A DNA stretch of 33,811 bases from the NCBI GenBank assembly GCA_002104895.1, contig MCFG01000544.1, forward strand, positions 1 through 33,811. The letters are read 5' to 3'. Shown one piece after another: positions 1 through 10,526 of this stretch. The notes beneath the pieces are model-generated. The model was not told the origin of the DNA, searched no databases, and saw only the letters and a list, made by a program, of their open reading frames with translations. Position numbers and translations under genes: made by a program. This DNA is from Anaeromyces robustus (taxonomy: Eukaryota > Neocallimastigomycota > Neocallimastigomycetes > Neocallimastigales > Neocallimastigaceae). Position 1 is the first letter of the stretch. Each line of letters starts with the position of its first letter.

Positions 1-2226
1 AAATATATGAAAGAAGATTTAATAAAGGATATTGATATTGATAAGCCAACCCCAGAACAATTAGCATTGCTTATCAATAACGCAAAAGCAAGATCAATAA
101 TCCTTTATTCAATTACACCAGCCATACACAAAGAAGTGGCTGGAATAGTATCCGCCTACCAGATATTATCAAAATTAAAAAGAAAATATGGCGGAGATAA
201 AAATGACACAGCTTATTGGATATCCAGATTAAATTCTTTATCTACCTCCAAGGAAGAAGAGATTATGGATGTCTTAGACCAAATGAAGGATATTTTTAAA
301 GTCATGGACGATTCAGAATTAAAAATATCCGATGAAGAAAAGGTTAAATACCTGTATAGAGCTCTTCCAAGAGAATATACAGATAAATTCGTCTTTAAAG
401 AATTAGACACTTTTGACTCACTCTACGACCAAATTGATTCCGACCTCAAGAAAAGGGCTTATATAAAAGGTTGGAAATATAACAAATATGATGATGATGA
501 TCCAATGGAAATAGATCATATAAAGAAAAATAACAATCATCATCATAATAACAATAATAATAATAAATTTAATATTAAAAACCCAAGAATTACCAAGCAC
601 TGTCATATTTGTGACATGAACAATCACAATACTAAAGAGTGCTGGTATAATATTAAAAATAAAAATAGTAAATTTAACAAATATTTAGAAAACACAAAAC
701 AATATAATAATAATAATAATAATTATAAAAATAATAAACAAAATAAAAAGGGCGCAAATTTCATCGGTAAATCATCAAAATACGATATTAATGATTATTA
801 TAATTCAAATTTTGATTTTAATGATATTAAAACAATGTATTTTGATGATGAAGATGAAATTTATAATGTTAAAAATAAAAAAGATAAAAACTTTTCTAAT
901 AACAATGTAAATAACAAAGAAAAATTAAATAAAAATTTAAAGATTAAAAAATACATTAAAAAACTGTGTGCAATTAACTTATCGAATAAGTTTAAAGTGT
1001 CAGATAAAAATAACATTGAAAAATCATATTGGTTATATGATTCAGGTGCCGGTGAACACTTAACTAATAATAAAAGCTTACTAATTAACTATAAAGAAGA
1101 AAAAAACACGTTTTATAATAATAATAATACTTCATGCACATTTGAGGGCCATGGAGAGTTTCACTTCATGATAAATGCAAATAAAATAATATTAAAAAGG
1201 GTTCTATATTCAAAAGAGGTTTCTAGAAATATTATTAGTGGAATTGAGTTAGCTAAAATTAATATTAAAGCGCTAATTGAAAATTCCACTGATTATAGAC
1301 CTAAACTATTATTGTTTGATAAAAATTTTCATAATATAGGAACTTTTCATTCAAACAATAATAATGAAATTATTATTACAGCTACTCACTGTAATAATAT
1401 TAAAGAAAATATTAAAAGATATGTTTTAAACGTAAATAAGCTAGATTACAATAGTAAATTAATCTGGCATAGACGTTTAGGACATTATTATATAGAAAAT
1501 TTAAATGAATATTTAAATATTCATAAAGTTAAAGATATTTTGTGTAAAGATTGCAAAATATCTAAAATGAAAAGGAAACCTCATAACAAAGAAACGCCAA
1601 AAGCAATGAATACTTTAGAAGTTATTCATTCTGATATTATTGGCCCTATTAATGACTCATACAATGGTATGAGATATATTATTACGTTTATAGATGAATA
1701 TACCCACAAAAGTTGGATATATTTAATGAGAAAGAAAAGTGAGGCGATAGAAAAAATTATTAATGTATTAAAATATTTAAATAATTTTTTTAAAGATAAA
1801 AAAGTTAAAGTATTTAAATCAGATAATGCCAAAGAATATAAAAATAACAAAATAATTAAATTTTGTGAAGAAAATGGCATTATAAAATTATATTCGCCTC
1901 CATATAGTCCAGAAAATAATGGTATTGCAGAGAGATTTAATCAAACTTTAATTTCCTGCTCTAAAACATTATTATACTGGAGTAAACTTTCTGAGAATTT
2001 TTGGGATTTTGCTGTATTATATGCAAATTATTTATACAACAAAACTCCACATCAAATTTCTCAGAATAACATACCTGATGAAAAATTTTATGGTCATAAA
2101 GTAAAAATTGACCATTTAAAAACTTTTGGTTGTATTACATATTACAAAAATTACAACCAGAACAAAACAAAATTTAAAGAAAATTCATTGAAAGGAATAT
2201 TTTTAAACGAGTGTACTTTAACTTAA
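1..2226 (+). mobile_element. Ty1/copia retrotransposon fragment: Gag, protease and integrase; no reverse transcriptase
   Basis: The open frame from base 7 encodes 739 residues and is still open at the left edge, so the true start is probably upstream. In order: a UBN2-type Gag region (about 1-160), an Asn/His-rich linker, a CCHC zinc knuckle (C199, C202, H207, C212), an aspartic protease motif DSGA (D345), a GAG-pre-integrase HHCC finger (H488, H493, C513, C516), and an integrase core with D543, D606 and E642, the last two separated by 35 residues as in the D,D35E family. The frame stops about 100 residues after E642, just where copia proteins continue toward reverse transcriptase and RNase H, and neither follows before the TTA array. 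No LTR is visible. The order protease-integrase places it in Ty1/copia rather than Ty3. It could not transpose on its own. Confidence 0.9.
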
Positions 2227-2332
2227 TAAATTAATTGTAATAAATAAATAAATGAATAAATAATTAATAATTAAATAAATAATATAATAACACGATATTC
2301 TCTCGAGTTTCTACCGTTTAAGCTAGTCAATA

Positions 2333-2426
<94 letters not shown>

Positions 2427-2433
2427 ATTATTA

Positions 2434-2466
<33 letters not shown>

Positions 2467-3913
2467 AAATTAATTAATTAATTAATTAAAAACAATAATT
2501 ATTTTTTATTGTTTTGTCACCATTTTTACACCATTTTTACACCATTTCTATTTTTGATGTATCCTTTTTATTATTATTATTATTATTTATTTAAATTGTA
2601 TCAAAACTATTATTAATAAAGTTTTTTATTATTATTAATTTATTTTCTTATTTTTATTACCCTCTTTTTCTATTTTCTATTTTGTATTTTTTTTAAAAAA
2701 AAAAAGTGTTTGTTTGTGGGTTTAATCAACCATCAACCATTAACAACAATTTTTTCTGTTTTTTCTGTTTTTTTAAAGTATCTCATCAATTTTTATTTTC
2801 TTATTATTGTTAAATAATAGAAATAAAAAACTTTATTTATTATAATTTATTATATAATTAAAATTTAATTAAAGATTAAAAATGTTACATCAATGGTTTG
2901 ACCAATAAAAATTCAGTAAATGTTTTTATAAAGTATTGTTGAATTCTTTTAATTGTATTAAATATTGTAATAAACATAATAATTATAATATATAATAAAT
3001 ACAATAAATATATATAATAAATATATCAAATATAATATTATAATTATATTATAATATATTTTCATATATATTAACATTTTATTTTATTTTATTTTATTTT
3101 TATTTTATTTTTTAATTGTTGTTTTTTGTTACATCAAATTCAAAATTCAAAATTGAATTACTTTTTAATTATAAATTTGTATTTTTGTATTTTTTTATGT
3201 ATTTTTATATATTTATTCTGTAATAATATTCTATGATAATATTTATTTAAATATAAATTAAATATTAAATATATAATAAAAAAAACAAATAAAATAAAAT
3301 AAATAAACAAAAATTACAAAAAAGCACAATAATAAATAATAAACAAATTATAATCATAAGTAATTATAAAGTAATAATTTACTAAATAATAAATAATAAA
3401 TAATGAATAATAATAAATAATTACTAAACTTTTATATTTTATTTTAAAATACACATTAAACTGTTATGGTTATTATTACAATGTAGTTATTAAACAACAC
3501 TGAAAGATTTACCAAAATTACTAATAAATAAATTACTTATTTATATAATATATAATAAACACAAATATTACATATTTTTATTACATGTATTTATTTTTAT
3601 ATTTTATATTTTTATTTTTTATTTTTTTATTTTATATTTATTTATTTATTTATACAAGTTTTATTTATACATAAATATATAAGAGTAATAAATTACTTTA
3701 AGAAAAAAAAAACTTTGGATTTATTTATTTATTAATTCTTTTCTTCTTCTAAGTTTATATAATAGATTATTTATACATTAATAATTTAATTGTATAATAT
3801 AATTTATTATTAGAGTTTATTTATAACAGGTTTTTTTTATTTTTATTTTTTATATGTTATTAATTGTAAATTTTTTTGCTGCTGTTTTTTTTTTTTTTTT
3901 AAAAAAAAAAAAT
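2227..3913. other. Gene-free A/T-rich spacer with simple repeats
   Basis: No credible coding sequence. It holds the TTA array listed separately, three tandem copies of an 11-base ACACCATTTTT-type unit near 2517-2549, a short less A/T-biased patch at 2291-2330 (cacgatattctctcgag) that may be retrotransposon remnant, and many A and T runs. An open frame at 3854-4087 (+) is only the antisense of the peptidase gene's 3' end. Confidence 0.6.
2331..2463. repeat. (TTA)n microsatellite
   Basis: About 130 bases of almost uninterrupted TTA/ATT triplets with two TTAATTA interruptions, just past the truncated retrotransposon. Confidence 0.9.
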
Positions 3914-4786
3914 CTATTTATTGTAGGAAGTAGCATAAGTTCTTCCTTCAATCATAACAGCATCAATGGCTTGTCCAATAATACCAGCAAAACCATAATC
4001 TTCATCAGTAATATCATAATTTTTGCCATTGACCGGTGGAAGCCATCCTCCATTCATAATATGAACAGCATATCTAACATTTCCTGAAATAGCAATAGCA
4101 TCAATAACATCACCTTTAGTAGTTCCTGCATAACCATTTCTAGCATTATTTTCATCATTTCCTGTGACAGGATCTAACCATTGATTACTATTTAATAAAT
4201 GAACTCTATATTCCTTATTACCACTAACTCTTAAACCGGTAACTGGTCTGTTCATAATTCCAGCATAACCTTCTTCATCATCATTTGGATCAAATTTTCT
4301 AACTTCTGGTAACCAGATTTTTTTTCCAACATTTCCAGTATTACCACCACTACCACCACCATTGGTTCCAATATATCTTCGGATACGACACATATCTTCC
4401 GTCCAATAGGGTTGAATACGAACATATTCATTTTCTTGAGGAGCATGAATTACTTGTCCATTACCAATATACATAGTAACGTGATAGGCATAACCATTAC
4501 TATAACAATAGAAAATTAAATCACCAGGTTGAGCATTAGCAATACCATTAACGGCAGTACCTTGTCTAGATTGGTCATCAGCAACTCTTGGAATTTGAAT
4601 ACCATAATAGGCATAAGCTTGTTGAGTTAAACCAGAACAATCAATACCACTATAACTACTTTGATTTAATACATAAGGAACGCCAAGATAAGTTTTAGCT
4701 CTATTAACAATATCAGTACCAGTATAAGCGAAAGCTACCTTAACAATAGCAAGAATGGTTAATAATAAAAGTTGAAAACAATTCAT
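3914..4786 (-). CDS. Secreted NlpC/P60 cysteine peptidase with C-terminal repeat domain
   Basis: 290 residues, intact. Residues 1-20 are a signal peptide (hydrophobic core LLLLTILAIV, likely cleavage after AFA). Residues 21-140 are an NlpC/P60 domain: catalytic Cys50 in GIDCSGL, His102 in YHVTMYIG, third polar residue His114 in HAPQ, plus the family's PGDLIF strand (87-92). Such enzymes cut peptide stems of bacterial peptidoglycan, usually after D-Glu. A Gly-rich linker (142-153) leads to a domain of about 135 residues with three loose repeats (W-L-P..., GYAG, D-A-I-x-I, Y-x-V-H-x-x-N). The repeats recall the clostridial hydrophobic-W (ChW) type but carry longer inserts, so that match is tentative. 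The gene is intronless and compositionally richer than its flanks, consistent with transfer from gut Firmicutes. Likely role: secreted attack on rumen bacteria (inference). The start is the only ATG that includes the signal peptide. Confidence 0.92.
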   Translation of the reverse strand: MNCFQLLLLTILAIVKVAFAYTGTDIVNRAKTYLGVPYVLNQSSYSGIDCSGLTQQAYAYYGIQIPRVADDQSRQGTAVNGIANAQPGDLIFYCYSNGYAYHVTMYIGNGQVIHAPQENEYVRIQPYWTEDMCRIRRYIGTNGGGSGGNTGNVGKKIWLPEVRKFDPNDDEEGYAGIMNRPVTGLRVSGNKEYRVHLLNSNQWLDPVTGNDENNARNGYAGTTKGDVIDAIAISGNVRYAVHIMNGGWLPPVNGKNYDITDEDYGFAGIIGQAIDAVMIEGRTYATSYNK

Positions 4787-5977
4787 TTTTGTAATTTTTA
4801 ATTAAGAAAATGTATTTCAAATACTATATCTAATTAAAAAAAAGGAGGAAGAAGAGGTAAGGTATTATTTATTTACAATTAATTTTTTTTTATTACTATT
4901 TTTTATTTTATAATTATAATTATATATATATATTCTATATATATATATTATTATTTTATTATTTTAATTTTAAATTTAAAAAAAAGAAAAAAAATTGAAT
5001 TATTTATGAAGTATTTATACTTTTTTTCCTTTTCTTTTCTTTCCTTTTTAACTCATTTTTTAAATAATTATTTATTATTAAAATAATAAATAAACAAATA
5101 TTATTTTAATTACAAGTTATATAAAATTTATCTTTATGAATTAATATATTATTGATAATATATTATGAATATAAATAATAATAAATGTTTTTAATTCAAT
5201 AAAAAATGATTTACTTTTTTTAATGAATAATCCATAATGAATTAACGAATGAATGAATGAATAAATTAATTATTTAAAAGATTTTTCTTGAAACATTTAA
5301 AACAATAATAAATAATTAAAAAATAACCATTCAATAAAATTAATGGTGAAATAAATAAATAAATAAATAAATAATATTTAATAACTAAATAATAATACTT
5401 AATAATACTTAATAAATAAAACAAAACAATATTAATTATTAAATAAATAAATACTAAAAAAAGAAATTTTTTTTTATTATGGTAAAAATAAATAATAACT
5501 AAATATAATAAATAATAGTAAATAATAATAATAATTATTATATTTATATTTATATTTATATAATAAAATATTAATTTAATTAAAGTTTTTAAAAAATGAT
5601 ACATCAAATTTGTTATCCAATAAAATTTAATTAAAGTTTTAAAATGTTACATTTATTTTTTATTAAAATTTAAACATATTATTTAAATTGTTCTTTTAAT
5701 TATGAATAAATTTGAATAAATTTGATTAATAAAATAAAATTATTGGCATATACATTTTAAACATGATGTTTTCGAAATATAATTCTATTATTAATTAATA
5801 AAATGTTTAATTATAAAACTATAGTAATTAAATGAAATTATATATATATTTTATTGTTTGCATTAATATAATAACTATATTTATATACATATCTATTAAA
5901 TAAAATAAAATATAACTTATTTTAACATTCAATCTAACATTAGGGTTTTTTTTTTTATGTAATTTACATATTTACAT
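4787..5977. other. Spacer between the peptidase and the binding-protein pseudogene
   Basis: No credible gene. An open frame of 113 codons at 5266-5607 (-) is almost wholly Ile/Tyr/Leu/Asn translated from A/T repeats and looks spurious. It contains a TA-rich stretch (4919-4949), TAAA repeats (5349-5375) and two copies of a dispersed motif (5572-5651) also found at 2861-2911. Bases 4787-4870 should include the peptidase promoter; no clear element was recognised. Confidence 0.55.
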
Positions 5978-6856
5978 TTACATAATTACGTATAATAAGG
6001 TAACTATGAAAGCAAGTAAAATACTAACTACTTTATTTTGACTAAACTTTATAGCACCAGAGTTATCACCTTCTTTTTGATTAGAGACCATTAAAGCTGG
6101 AAGACCATATTCACTATATTTTTCAGCAATTTTAGCAACAGTTCCATCATTAATAATTTCATCTAGAATTTTTTGAACTTTATCTCTAACTTCGGCATTA
6201 CCTTTTTTGAAAGCTATACCTAAATTTTCTGAAATAAGTTCTTCTTCAATAATTTTAAATTCACTATTTTTATTAGCTTGTGCTTTAGCAACTGGTAAAT
6301 CTGCAATAACTGCATCACATGAACCATTTTTTAAATCATTAAAGGCAACAGTAAAATCAGAAACTTCTTTTAATTCTTTTAAAGCATCACCTAAATCCTT
6401 TTTAGCCCCTTTTAAAACCTTTATAGGAGAACCACCTTTTAAAGTTTCTACTATTTTTCCTTTTAAATCATTTAAACTTTTGATATCATTATTTTTAACA
6501 ATAGCAACTTTTTTATTTTTAATGTATGGTTCACTCCATGTATAATCATTTTCTCTACCATCAATAGTAAAACCACTCCAAAAACAGTCTATTGTGCCAT
6601 CATTTAGTTTATTTTCTTTATCTTCCCAAGCTACAGGAATTTCATTTAGAGTCCATCCAGCCTTATTAGCAACTTCATTAGCCAATTCAAAATCAAAACC
6701 AGCAGCCTAATTATTTTTATCTAAATAAGTAAATGGTTCGCTTTCAGTATCATAACCAAACTTCAATTTTTTATCGCTATCATCAGCACTAAGAGCCCCA
6801 GCACCAATGATTGAGAATGTTAATAATACAAAACTTAAAACGGTTTTATTGTTCAT
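5978..6856 (-). pseudogene. Bacterial-type family 3 amino-acid-binding protein with GPI-like tail, interrupted by one TAG
   Basis: From the ATG at 6856 the frame runs 292 codons to 5978 with a single in-frame TAG (6707-6709, codon 50); downstream sequence stays in the same frame. Residues 1-24 are a signal peptide (core VLLTFSIIGAGA). From about residue 31 it follows SBP family 3 of polar amino-acid ABC transporters: FGYDTESEPFTY, GFDFELANEVANKAGW after the stop, then TIDCFWSGFT, Y-TWSEPY, DLKGK, C-DAVIADLPVA and a C-terminal VAKIAEKYSEYG. Bacterial relatives are lipoproteins. Here the protein ends with a small-residue patch (GDNSGA, 263-268), a polar spacer and 17 hydrophobic residues (276-292), the layout of a GPI-attachment signal. 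No permease or ATPase lies nearby, so if expressed it would bind ligand at the fungal surface rather than feed an ABC importer. The TAG may be a real nonsense mutation, an assembly error or a readthrough site. Confidence 0.85.
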
Positions 6857-8269
6857 TGTGAAAGAAAAATATAATAATAATAAAATTAGTATTATTATTA
6901 TTATTATTAAAATTTAATAACTTTTAGGTAGTTTTCTTATAATAAATAACTAAAAAAAGGAATAACTTTTATATTTTATTTTTAATAGGTAGTTTTTCCT
7001 ATAATAAAACTAAAATATAAAAAATAAAATAAAATAAAAAAAAAAAAAAACTAAAATATAAAAAATAAAATAAAATAAAAAAAAAAAAAAGGAAAAAGAT
7101 CTTTTATATATTTTGATGAATTAAAAATTCTAATTTTTAATAAAAATAGTATTTTTTTGTAATATATAAATTAAAAATTCATATACAATCATTTAAGTTG
7201 ACTTTGACATTATAAATTTTAAAACTTAAAACTTATATAAATAATAATAAATGTTAAATAGGTTAAAATATATTTTATACACTAAAAAATGGTATTTTAA
7301 TATATAAAATTAAAACCCTAAATTTATAAGTTTTATAAATAAATATTAATAAATTGTATTTTTATTAATAAATTACATAAATATTAATATTTTATAAAAT
7401 ATATTAGTTTTATTAATAAATATTAATAAAATAAGTTTTATTTGTTTTTTATTATTTTATTATTATTATTAATGTTATTATTAATGTTATTATGATTATT
7501 ATGATTATTATTATTATTATTATTATTATTTATATTTAAGTTTTAAGTTTAAAGTTTAAAGTTTAAAAACAATAATAATAAATTATTATTGTTATTATTT
7601 AATAACAATATATAAAAACAGTAAACAAAAATAGTTTTTATATAATATTTTAAATTTTAAAAATTAAACAAAAAAAGTTTTTATAAAATAAATATATTAT
7701 CCACATCCTTAAAATAATTTTATTTCATAAGCTTAAAGTTTTATTTTATTTTTCTTTATTTTATTTTTCTTTATTTTATTTTATTTTATTTTTCTTTATT
7801 TTATTTTTCTTTATTTTATTTAATTTTATTATTTGATTTGATCGGAAAATTTTTAGGATAAATCATTTTATTTTTGTATATAATAGAATTAAATAAAAAT
7901 AAAATATTTAATAAATTATATTTTAATTCTATAGGATTTATTAAAGTAATTTATTTTTTCCATAATTTTAAATCTAATAAAATGCAGTGAAATAAAAAAA
8001 AAAAAAAAAAACATTTGAATCATTAATTATATATGTAATAAATAAAAATAAAAAAAAAAGATATAATAAATAATAATTTTATTTTAATTTTATTGTTTAT
8101 TAAAGTATTTTTTTAATTTCATTACATTTTATTCTTAGATTTAACTTATAATAAAAAAAATAATTAAAAGATAACATTTAAATAATTAATTATATATATA
8201 AAAATAATAAAAATTTATTAAATAAATTAAATAATACTAAAAATATTTAATTAAAAAATATTATTATTA
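6857..8269. other. Gene-free A/T-rich spacer
   Basis: No coding sequence recognised. It holds a 41-base tandem duplication (7010-7092), two diverged copies of a TAGGTAGTTTT-type segment near 6926 and 6988, and a TTTTATTTTTC-type pentamer-rich tract at 7738-7820. Everything else is A/T runs. Confidence 0.55.
7010..7092. repeat. 41-base tandem duplication
   Basis: The segment beginning ctaaaatataaaaaataaaa occurs twice in direct succession (7010-7050 and 7051-7092) and ends each time in a long A run. Confidence 0.8.
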
Positions 8270-8446
8270 ATGGAAGAAAATCAAAAATTCAAAATAAAAG
8301 AAACAAATACAAACAAAAAAAAAATATTTTGCATATTTTCTTTAATATTAATATTATTATTTTTTTTTATTACTATTTATAATTTTATATTCTATAAATA
8401 TTACACATTTATACTGTATTTAAATTTCATGAATATTAAACATTAG
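8270..8446 (+). CDS. Small ORF, 58 codons, one predicted membrane helix (possible first exon)
   Basis: The ATG at 8270 opens a 58-codon frame: a charged N-terminus (MEENQKFKIKETNTNKKK) followed by a hydrophobic segment of about 30 residues (IFCIFSLILILLFFFITIY and on), the layout of a type II signal anchor. The TAG at 8444-8446 is followed at once by GTTAAG, so this might be a first exon whose partner exons are lost or unrecognised. No homology recognised. The ordered charged-then-hydrophobic pattern is more protein-like than the surrounding A/T noise, but chance cannot be excluded. Confidence 0.3.
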   Translation: MEENQKFKIKETNTNKKKIFCIFSLILILLFFFITIYNFIFYKYYTFILYLNFMNIKH

Positions 8447-9789
8447 GTTAAGTTATTAAAATTTATAATAATAAATTTTAATAATTTAAATGTAGTTCCA
8501 GAATTAAATATTATGAAAATGAAAATTATCTAATAAATATTATAATTATAAAATTATTAATATACTATAATAATAGTAAAATGTTTCTTTTTTTAAACAC
8601 AATATATTTATTTAATCTACTTTTAATTTTATAGAAATAATGTCAAATAACAAATTTATTTAATTTAAAACTAAAATCTTTATGCAAAATCTTTGAAATT
8701 ATTCATTTTTAAATGTTTAAATCAATTCAATGAACTTATTACCTATTTACAAATAATATGAAATAATAATAAAATAGAAAAATAATATAGAATAAGTAGA
8801 ATTAATAATTAAAATATAATATAAATAATAATTAATGTAAGAGTAAAAATAATGTATACAAAATATATTAGAGATAGATAAATAGTGATTAGATCATAAA
8901 ATAATAATTAGAGTTTAGAAGAGATTTTCATAATAGTTCATATAGGAAAAATAGTATTTTATAATATTTATTAAATATGTGTTATAATAATAACTTATAA
9001 TAATAAGTTATTATTATAACACATATTGTTTACCCATAAGTTTATTTTATATATTAGAGATAAGCAGTATATTGTATAATAATATTAAAAGTAATATTTA
9101 AGAAAATTATAAATAGTAGAAAAATAGTTCATTTATATTAAATAAATATTTTATTTATATATTTTTTTATTATATTACAATTAACCTTAAATAAGTCTTA
9201 TTTTAATATTTTATAATAAAATTAATTTATACTTTCAAAAAAAAAAAAAAAAAAAAAATTAAATCATGAAAATAATGAATCTAAAATACTGTTAATTTTT
9301 TATTTTTTTTAATATTTTTTTATATAAAATAAAATGATATTTTAAATAATATTTTATTAATATTTTATAGCAATTATTTTTATTGATATTTAATATTATA
9401 TAATATGCATTAAACAAGGAACTTAATAGTTCATAAAAATAAATAAATAATAAATTAAAGACCATTACAAACAAATATACTTAAAACTCTCTTTAAATGA
9501 CAAAAGTTTAATTCTAAACTGAACCTTAACTTACATTGTTAGGCAATTATAATAATAGTAGTAGAATAGAAGTCACTAATATGATAATATGATATAATAT
9601 TTGACTAATTATGCCATGTTAAAAAATATGATTATTATTATATTATAATTGGAATTTTTAATTTTTTTTTCTTTTTTTTATGACGGAATAACACCAATAA
9701 TCTTTATTTATTTAATTAGTTTAAAAAAATGCATATGAAAAATTATAATATTAAAAATAAAAAATTACAATAATAATAATAATTGTAAA
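8447..9789. other. Spacer with a long perfect hairpin
   Basis: No gene supported. An open frame at 9292-9474 (-) is low complexity (Ile/Tyr/Asn/Lys). The notable item is the inverted repeat at 8973-9028. Confidence 0.5.
8973..9028. repeat. Perfect inverted repeat, 26-bp arms, 4-base loop
   Basis: Bases 8973-8998 and 9003-9028 are exact reverse complements separated by AATA. The core of the left arm is tgtgttataataataactta. The arms are A/T rich but not a simple repeat throughout (TGTGTT/AACACA ends), so this is more than a chance product of one microsatellite. Confidence 0.85.
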
Positions 9790-9890
9790 AAATTACAGAT
9801 AACATTATAATGGGTATATTAGAATTTCCATTTAATAATTTAATAGGCATAGCGACTTGAATATTACTTTCAGTAAAATTCAAGTAACAA
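9790..9890 (-). pseudogene. Coding relic, family not recognised
   Basis: Reading right to left, one frame gives CYLNFTESNIQVAMPIKLL followed by NGNSNIPIIMLSVIF with no stop. It is bounded upstream by a TAA and dissolves downstream into Tyr/Asn-rich translation of repeats. Base composition is clearly less A/T biased than the flanks. It may belong to the same dead gene as 10058-10222 (-). Confidence 0.25.
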
Positions 9891-10057
9891 AGTTATTGTC
9901 ATTATTATTAATTGTGCTATCCCTACTGGATTATTTTACTACATTTTCAGCATTGATTGATTGATTTTTACCATTATTTTTATAATAATAATATTATTTG
10001 GTTTTTTATATATTATAGACTTATCATCTGTTATATCACATGAATGTATCATAATTA

Positions 10058-10222
10058 AAAATATATTAAATTCCATGTTTTTACCATTTTGATTTCAACG
10101 CTCTTAGAGTTAGGATATGAAGATATTAACTTACAAGCTCTCCACTCACATAGGAACAAGTAGTTTAGCCAAAAGGAAATCAACCAATAATAGAGTGCCC
10201 CATCCCCATATTTATTATTAGA
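10058..10222 (-). pseudogene. Coding relic with a membrane-helix-like segment
   Basis: A stop-to-stop frame of 55 codons without ATG near its start. It contains GDGALYYWLISFWLNYLFL, a hydrophobic stretch long enough to span a membrane, then CEWRACKLISSYPNSKSVEI and KMVKTW. Local composition is markedly less A/T rich than the surroundings (for example ggggatggggc on the minus strand). No family recognised. Probably an internal exon or fragment of a decayed membrane protein. Confidence 0.3.
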
Positions 10223-10270
10223 TTAGAATTTTTTTTTTAATTCTAACTCAATATATACTATTAATATTAT

Positions 10271-10526
10271 TTTATGAGGGTTTAAGTAAACTATACTTCA
10301 AATACTTAACCTGAAAACCTTGAAGTAACTTTACCTTGTCATAGTGAAAATACTTATTAGTGAAAAAAACTAATGATGCTTTGGGGGTAGAAGTTGGTGT
10401 CAAACCAGAAAGCCTTGTGAATACTAAGGTGATACGCCTTAACAACCAGGATAAAAAATTGACTGACAATATTGCTTGGTATTTTGATATATCAACTCTT
10501 ATTTTGTTATTAAAAACCCTCATAAA
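10271..10526. mobile_element. 256-bp element with 13-bp perfect terminal inverted repeats (MITE-like)
   Basis: It begins tttatgagggttt (10271-10283) and ends with the exact reverse complement aaaccctcataaa (10514-10526), flanked on both sides by TAT, a possible 3-bp target duplication. The interior is much less A/T rich than the neighbourhood. It has an open frame on the minus strand (10272-10523, 83 codons, MRVFNNKIRVDISKYQ...) and a protein-like plus-strand frame (DALGVEVGVKPESLV, then NTKVIRLNNQDKK). Neither matches a family I know. Size and ends fit a non-autonomous DNA transposon; a structured RNA is the other option. Confidence 0.4.

Noticed and set aside
213-627. Minus-strand frames of 65 and 69 codons within the retrotransposon
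   Set aside because: They are antisense to a well-supported Gag region.
3854-4087. 77-codon plus-strand frame
   Set aside because: It is antisense to the 3' end of the NlpC/P60 gene, with a poly-Phe start from a T run.
5266-5607. 113-codon minus-strand frame
   Set aside because: It is almost entirely Ile, Tyr, Leu and Asn from A/T repeats, with no motif or composition change.
6207-6545. 112-codon plus-strand frame
   Set aside because: It is antisense to the amino-acid-binding-protein sequence, which has clear family motifs.
3914-6856. Bacterial contamination as the source of the peptidase and binding-protein genes
   Set aside because: The flanking DNA and codon choice match the rest of the A/T-rich contig, and the binding protein has a eukaryotic-type C-terminal anchor signal.
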